Assembly (NCBI GenBank): GCA_900541695.1
Contig: UQKL01000005.1
Location: 1-64,000, forward strand
Direction: 5' to 3'
DNA from: an uncultured Collinsella sp.
Lineage (GTDB): Bacteria; Actinomycetota; Coriobacteriia; Coriobacteriales; Coriobacteriaceae
Length of the DNA: 64,000 bases
Both the position numbers and the translations under genes were made by a program. Below the pieces are notes generated by a model. That model was not told the origin of the DNA. It worked only from the letters and a program-made list of their open reading frames with translations, and searched no databases. Positions 61,098 to 64,000 of this stretch are shown piece by piece (within the stretch, counting starts at the first letter, position 1; each line of letters begins with the position of its first letter).

Positions 61098-62516
61098 CTA
61101 GAAGATCCGGCGCAGGTCTCCGCGGTTGAGGGCTTCGTCGAAGAGGTGCTTGAATACCACGCTGCCGTGCAGGCCGTCGTGCTCGAACTCGTTCGTCACC
61201 CAGGCATGCGAGTTGCCCACGCGGCTGAGCGTGTCGAGCTGCATGCCCGAGTCCACGTACATGTCATCGAAGTACACGGCGGCCTGGAGCGGCACTTCGT
61301 TGCATGCTAGGCGCTGCGGATCGTAGATCTTGTCCCAGCTCGTGTCTTCCATCAGCAGGTCCATGGCGGGCTTGAAGGGCTTGAGTTCGGGCATCTGCTC
61401 AAACATCCACGGGAACATGGCCTCGCCGGTAAACATGAGCGGGCGCGCGAGGGTGTCGAACTCGGCACGGTGTGCCTTCTCTTCTGCCGCGGCCCAGCGA
61501 ATGGGCATGGTGTCGCCGTCGGCGTAGATGAACTCCTGCAGCGTCCAGTACAGCGGGTTTGTGCGCGTGTTGGTGCGCTCGAAGGCGCGCATCAAAAAGC
61601 TGTCTGATACCGACGTTCCGCAGCTCAGCGTGCCGTCGCCGTCAACAAAAGCATGGTCGATAATCCAGTGCATGCGCTCAAAGCTCGGCTTCATACCAAA
61701 GTCGCTTCCCATGAGCTGCAGGCGCTCGACCGTCATCGGCGAGCCGTCGGGCAGTGCGGGCTTTTGCTCCTCGATCGCATCGGCCAGCGCCGCCACGCGC
61801 TCGACATCGGCGGGGTAGCGGTCGTAGTACTGCTGCGTCTTTGCTGCCATGCGCGGGAAGGTGTGTGCGTAGACCTCGCTGGCGCTCGCCGGCACGTGCG
61901 GAATGCCGCCGCAGGTAAAGCTTGCCGCCACGCCCTCGGGGAAGAGCGACAGATAGCTCAACGTCAAAAAGCCGCCGTAGCTCTGCCCGAGTGTGACCCA
62001 TGGCTTGCCGCCAAAGCCCACCAGGCGCAGGTACTCAAAATCGCGCACGATGGAGCTGGCGAGGTGACGCTTGAGGAAGTCCGCCTGCGAGCGTGCGGCA
62101 TCGGAGCCGGCTGCCGTCGCGCACTCGCCCAGTGCGGCAATCGTGCGCCCGTCTACGCAGCTGCTGCGTCCGGTGCCGCGCTGGTCGGGCAGGACGATGC
62201 GGAAGTGCTTGACGGCTTCCTCGATCCAGCCATCGCTGGTGGGCGACAGCGGACGCGGGCTTTCGCCGCCGGGGCCGCCCTGCAAAAAGAGGAGCAGCGG
62301 TAAATCATCGTTGATGCGGTCGGGTGCGCAAACCACGCGGTAGAAAAGCTTGATGCTCTCGGGCGCGCCGGCGATGGGCGCCGGCATGGCGCCGCGGCGC
62401 ATGGTGCTGCCGACGGCCAAAAGCATTGGCTCAAGGCCGCGCCAGTCAAGGGGGACATCGATGCTGTGGTCCTCGACATACAGGCCGGGGACGTGGTATG
62501 AAGTGATGAGCGCCAT
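61098..62516 (-). CDS. Proline iminopeptidase-like alpha/beta hydrolase
   Basis: A 472-residue S33 peptidase. The oxyanion region is LFLQGGPGGESPRP, the nucleophile lies in TLGQSYGGFLTL, and LPDQRGTGRSS is conserved. The catalytic His is probably in the C-terminal EFEHDGLHGS. It should remove N-terminal proline from peptides; placement between proB and proA is suggestive but may be chance. The ATG at 62516 has GGAAG upstream; the frame is open to 62606. Confidence 0.88.
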   Translation of the reverse strand: MALITSYHVPGLYVEDHSIDVPLDWRGLEPMLLAVGSTMRRGAMPAPIAGAPESIKLFYRVVCAPDRINDDLPLLLFLQGGPGGESPRPLSPTSDGWIEEAVKHFRIVLPDQRGTGRSSCVDGRTIAALGECATAAGSDAARSQADFLKRHLASSIVRDFEYLRLVGFGGKPWVTLGQSYGGFLTLSYLSLFPEGVAASFTCGGIPHVPASASEVYAHTFPRMAAKTQQYYDRYPADVERVAALADAIEEQKPALPDGSPMTVERLQLMGSDFGMKPSFERMHWIIDHAFVDGDGTLSCGTSVSDSFLMRAFERTNTRTNPLYWTLQEFIYADGDTMPIRWAAAEEKAHRAEFDTLARPLMFTGEAMFPWMFEQMPELKPFKPAMDLLMEDTSWDKIYDPQRLACNEVPLQAAVYFDDMYVDSGMQLDTLSRVGNSHAWVTNEFEHDGLHGSVVFKHLFDEALNRGDLRRIF

Positions 62517-62629
62517 GTAATGCTTCCATTCGTTGCGGTGTTTCGGGTTGACCAATTCTACCGCCGTCGGCGAGGATGCGCATAAATCGGCTACCATGGT
62601 TGGCAAACATCTAAGAGAAAGGGCCGTCC

Positions 62630-63916
62630 ATGTCGGTCGATATAGCCACGTACGTTCACGATCTTGCCGTCGAGGCCAAGGCCGCTTCTGCCGCGCTTGC
62701 CACGGCGAGCGATGCCCAGCGCCAGGAGGCCGTGCGCGCCATGGCCGCGGCGCTGCGCGATGGTGTCGATTGCATCATTGCCGCCAACGAGCTCGATATG
62801 TCTGCCGCGCGCGATGCGGGCACCTCGGCGGGGCTCCTCGACCGCCTGCTGCTGACGCCCGAGCGCGTTGAGGGCATGGCCGCCGGCCTGGAGAAGCTCG
62901 CTGAGTTGCCCGATCCCGTCGGCCGCGTGCTCGATCACCGCGTGCTTGCAAGCGGTGTGGACCTTACGCGCGTGAGTGTGCCGCTGGGCCTGGTCGCCAT
63001 GGTCTACGAGGCGCGCCCCAACGTGACGGCCGACGCTGCTGGCATCTGCATCCGCACCGGCAACGCCTGCATCCTGCGCGGCGGTTCGCTGGCCTATCAC
63101 TCGTGCGCCATGATTGCCGAGCTGCTGGCCGATGCGCTTGAAGCCCAAGGCTTCCCGCGCGAGGCCGTGTCGATGATCGAGTCTACCGACCGCGAGGCCA
63201 CCGGCGAGCTCATGAAGCTCCGCGGCATCGTCGATGTGCTCATTCCGCGTGGCGGTGCGGGCCTGATTCAGCGCTGCGTGCGCGAGTCGCTCGTTCCGGT
63301 GATCGAGACGGGCACGGGCAACTGCCACATCTACGTGCATGAGTCGGCCGACTTCGATAAAGCGCTCAACATTATCGTCAATGCCAAGACCCAGCGCGTG
63401 GGCGTGTGCAATGCCGCCGAGTCGCTGCTGGTCGACCGCGCCGTGGCCGACGCGTTTTTGCCCGCGGCTGTGGCTGTGCTGCACGACCACGGCGTGCTCA
63501 TTCACGGCGACGAGGCCACGTGCGCCACATGCGCCGATTCCGGTCTTGCCGAGGGTGATGACTACGTCGCCGCGACTGAGGAGGACTGGGGTCGCGAGTA
63601 CCTGGCTCTCGAGATGAGCGTGAAGGTCGTGGCAAACGAGGACGAGGCCATCGCACACATCAACCGCTACGGCACGATGCACTCCGAGGCCATCGTTGCC
63701 GAGGACGCGGATGCTTGCGAGCGCTTCCTGGATGCGGTCGATGCCTCGGCCGTGTACGCCAACGCCAGCACGCGCTTCACCGACGGCGGCGAGTTTGGCC
63801 TGGGTGCCGAGATCGGCATCTCGACCCAAAAGCTCCACGCCCGCGGCCCCTTCGCCGCCGAGGCCCTCACCACCTACAAATACAAGCTCCGCGGCACCGG
63901 TCAGGTTCGCCCCTAA
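62630..63916 (+). CDS. proA: Glutamate-5-semialdehyde dehydrogenase (gamma-glutamyl phosphate reductase)
   Basis: A 428-residue NADPH enzyme for the second step of proline synthesis. The signature VPLGLVAMVYEARPNVTAD opens the core. The catalytic Cys is in TQRVGVCNAAESLL. STRFTDGGEFGLGAEIGIST is the usual C-terminal block. The ATG has GAAAGG upstream. It is divergent from the peptidase gene, with about 110 bp between the starts for two promoters. Confidence 0.96.
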   Translation: MSVDIATYVHDLAVEAKAASAALATASDAQRQEAVRAMAAALRDGVDCIIAANELDMSAARDAGTSAGLLDRLLLTPERVEGMAAGLEKLAELPDPVGRVLDHRVLASGVDLTRVSVPLGLVAMVYEARPNVTADAAGICIRTGNACILRGGSLAYHSCAMIAELLADALEAQGFPREAVSMIESTDREATGELMKLRGIVDVLIPRGGAGLIQRCVRESLVPVIETGTGNCHIYVHESADFDKALNIIVNAKTQRVGVCNAAESLLVDRAVADAFLPAAVAVLHDHGVLIHGDEATCATCADSGLAEGDDYVAATEEDWGREYLALEMSVKVVANEDEAIAHINRYGTMHSEAIVAEDADACERFLDAVDASAVYANASTRFTDGGEFGLGAEIGISTQKLHARGPFAAEALTTYKYKLRGTGQVRP

Positions 63917-63954
63917 ACCTACCAAAAAGGGACAGGTTTATTTTGGCAGGTTTT
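63915..63954. repeat. Repeat, ACCTACCAAAAAGGGACAGG type
   Basis: AAACCTACCAAAAA, GGGACAGGTTTA, then TTTTGGCAGGTTTT. It overlaps the proA stop. The arms resemble family B in layout with different sequence. Confidence 0.6.
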
Positions 63955-63966
63955 ATCTGCGGTTTT

Positions 63967-63996
63967 GCCGGGCGACACGTTTGCCCGGCTTTTTTC
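63967..63996 (+). terminator. Terminator of proA
   Basis: GCCGGGC and GCCCGGC arms with a nine-base loop are followed by TTTTTTC. Confidence 0.85.
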
Positions 63997-64000
63997 TCCG

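Noticed and set aside
1-64000. CRISPR array
   Set aside because: No regularly spaced direct repeats with unique spacers. The repeats present are isolated palindromes.

Overview
The window looks like a chromosomal segment of a high-GC, Gram-positive actinobacterium, most likely class Coriobacteriia and probably Collinsella. That placement is an inference: codons are strongly G/C-ending, ribosome binding sites are strong (AAGGAGG type), the Pst substrate-binding protein is a twin-arginine lipoprotein, pckA is of the ATP type, and many intergenic spaces carry short GC-rich palindromes. I could not run a search to confirm the genus.

Layout. 1-5.6 kb: housekeeping genes (tgt, a LOG-family nucleotidase, a DegV protein, a HAD phosphatase, a PepV-like dipeptidase). 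5.7-8.4 kb: a decayed phage head module (terminase and portal pseudogenes). 8.4-19.1 kb: a foreign island of lower GC. It holds a tight five-gene operon (two adenine methyltransferases, a small unknown protein, McrB, McrC), a HigB toxin with a HigA antitoxin fused to an ImmA-type peptidase, and a convergent sce7725/sce7726-like pair. A possible scaffold-protein scrap of the phage follows at 19.3 kb. 19.6-23.3 kb: the pstSCAB phosphate transporter. 23.5-26.7 kb: ABC-F protein, Cof-type HAD phosphatase and a DtxR-family regulator. 26.9-29.7 kb: a metal-efflux operon (ArsR regulator, HMA metallochaperone, P1B ATPase) with a perfect 22-bp inverted-repeat operator. 29.9-36.4 kb: exonuclease, His-rich transporter, DUF188 and DUF308 proteins, nitroreductase, two histidine phosphatases and a DUF1015-like protein. 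36.5-38.3 kb: an M20 peptidase pseudogene and an orphan nuclease-like gene. 38.6-41.0 kb: serC-serA. 41.1-43.2 kb: a second accessory module, a MazG-like pyrophosphohydrolase overlapping a GIY-YIG/DUF2075 helicase. 43.3-64 kb: core genes (cation/proton antiporter, metallophosphatase, flippase, pckA, B3/4-domain protein, MarR regulator, DegV, alkyltransferase-like protein, trpS, WecA/TagO-type transferase, radical SAM protein, tRNA-Ala, pncB, proB, proline iminopeptidase, proA) and a likely 6S RNA.

The most interesting parts are the two accessory modules and the repeats. The McrBC operon pairs a GTP-driven restriction complex with two dedicated N6-adenine methylases and one unrecognised subunit. 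The MazG-helicase pair and the sce7725/sce7726 pair are candidate defence modules with no function known to me. At least five dissimilar palindrome families share a GGGAC core and recur in intergenic spaces, often where a terminator would be.
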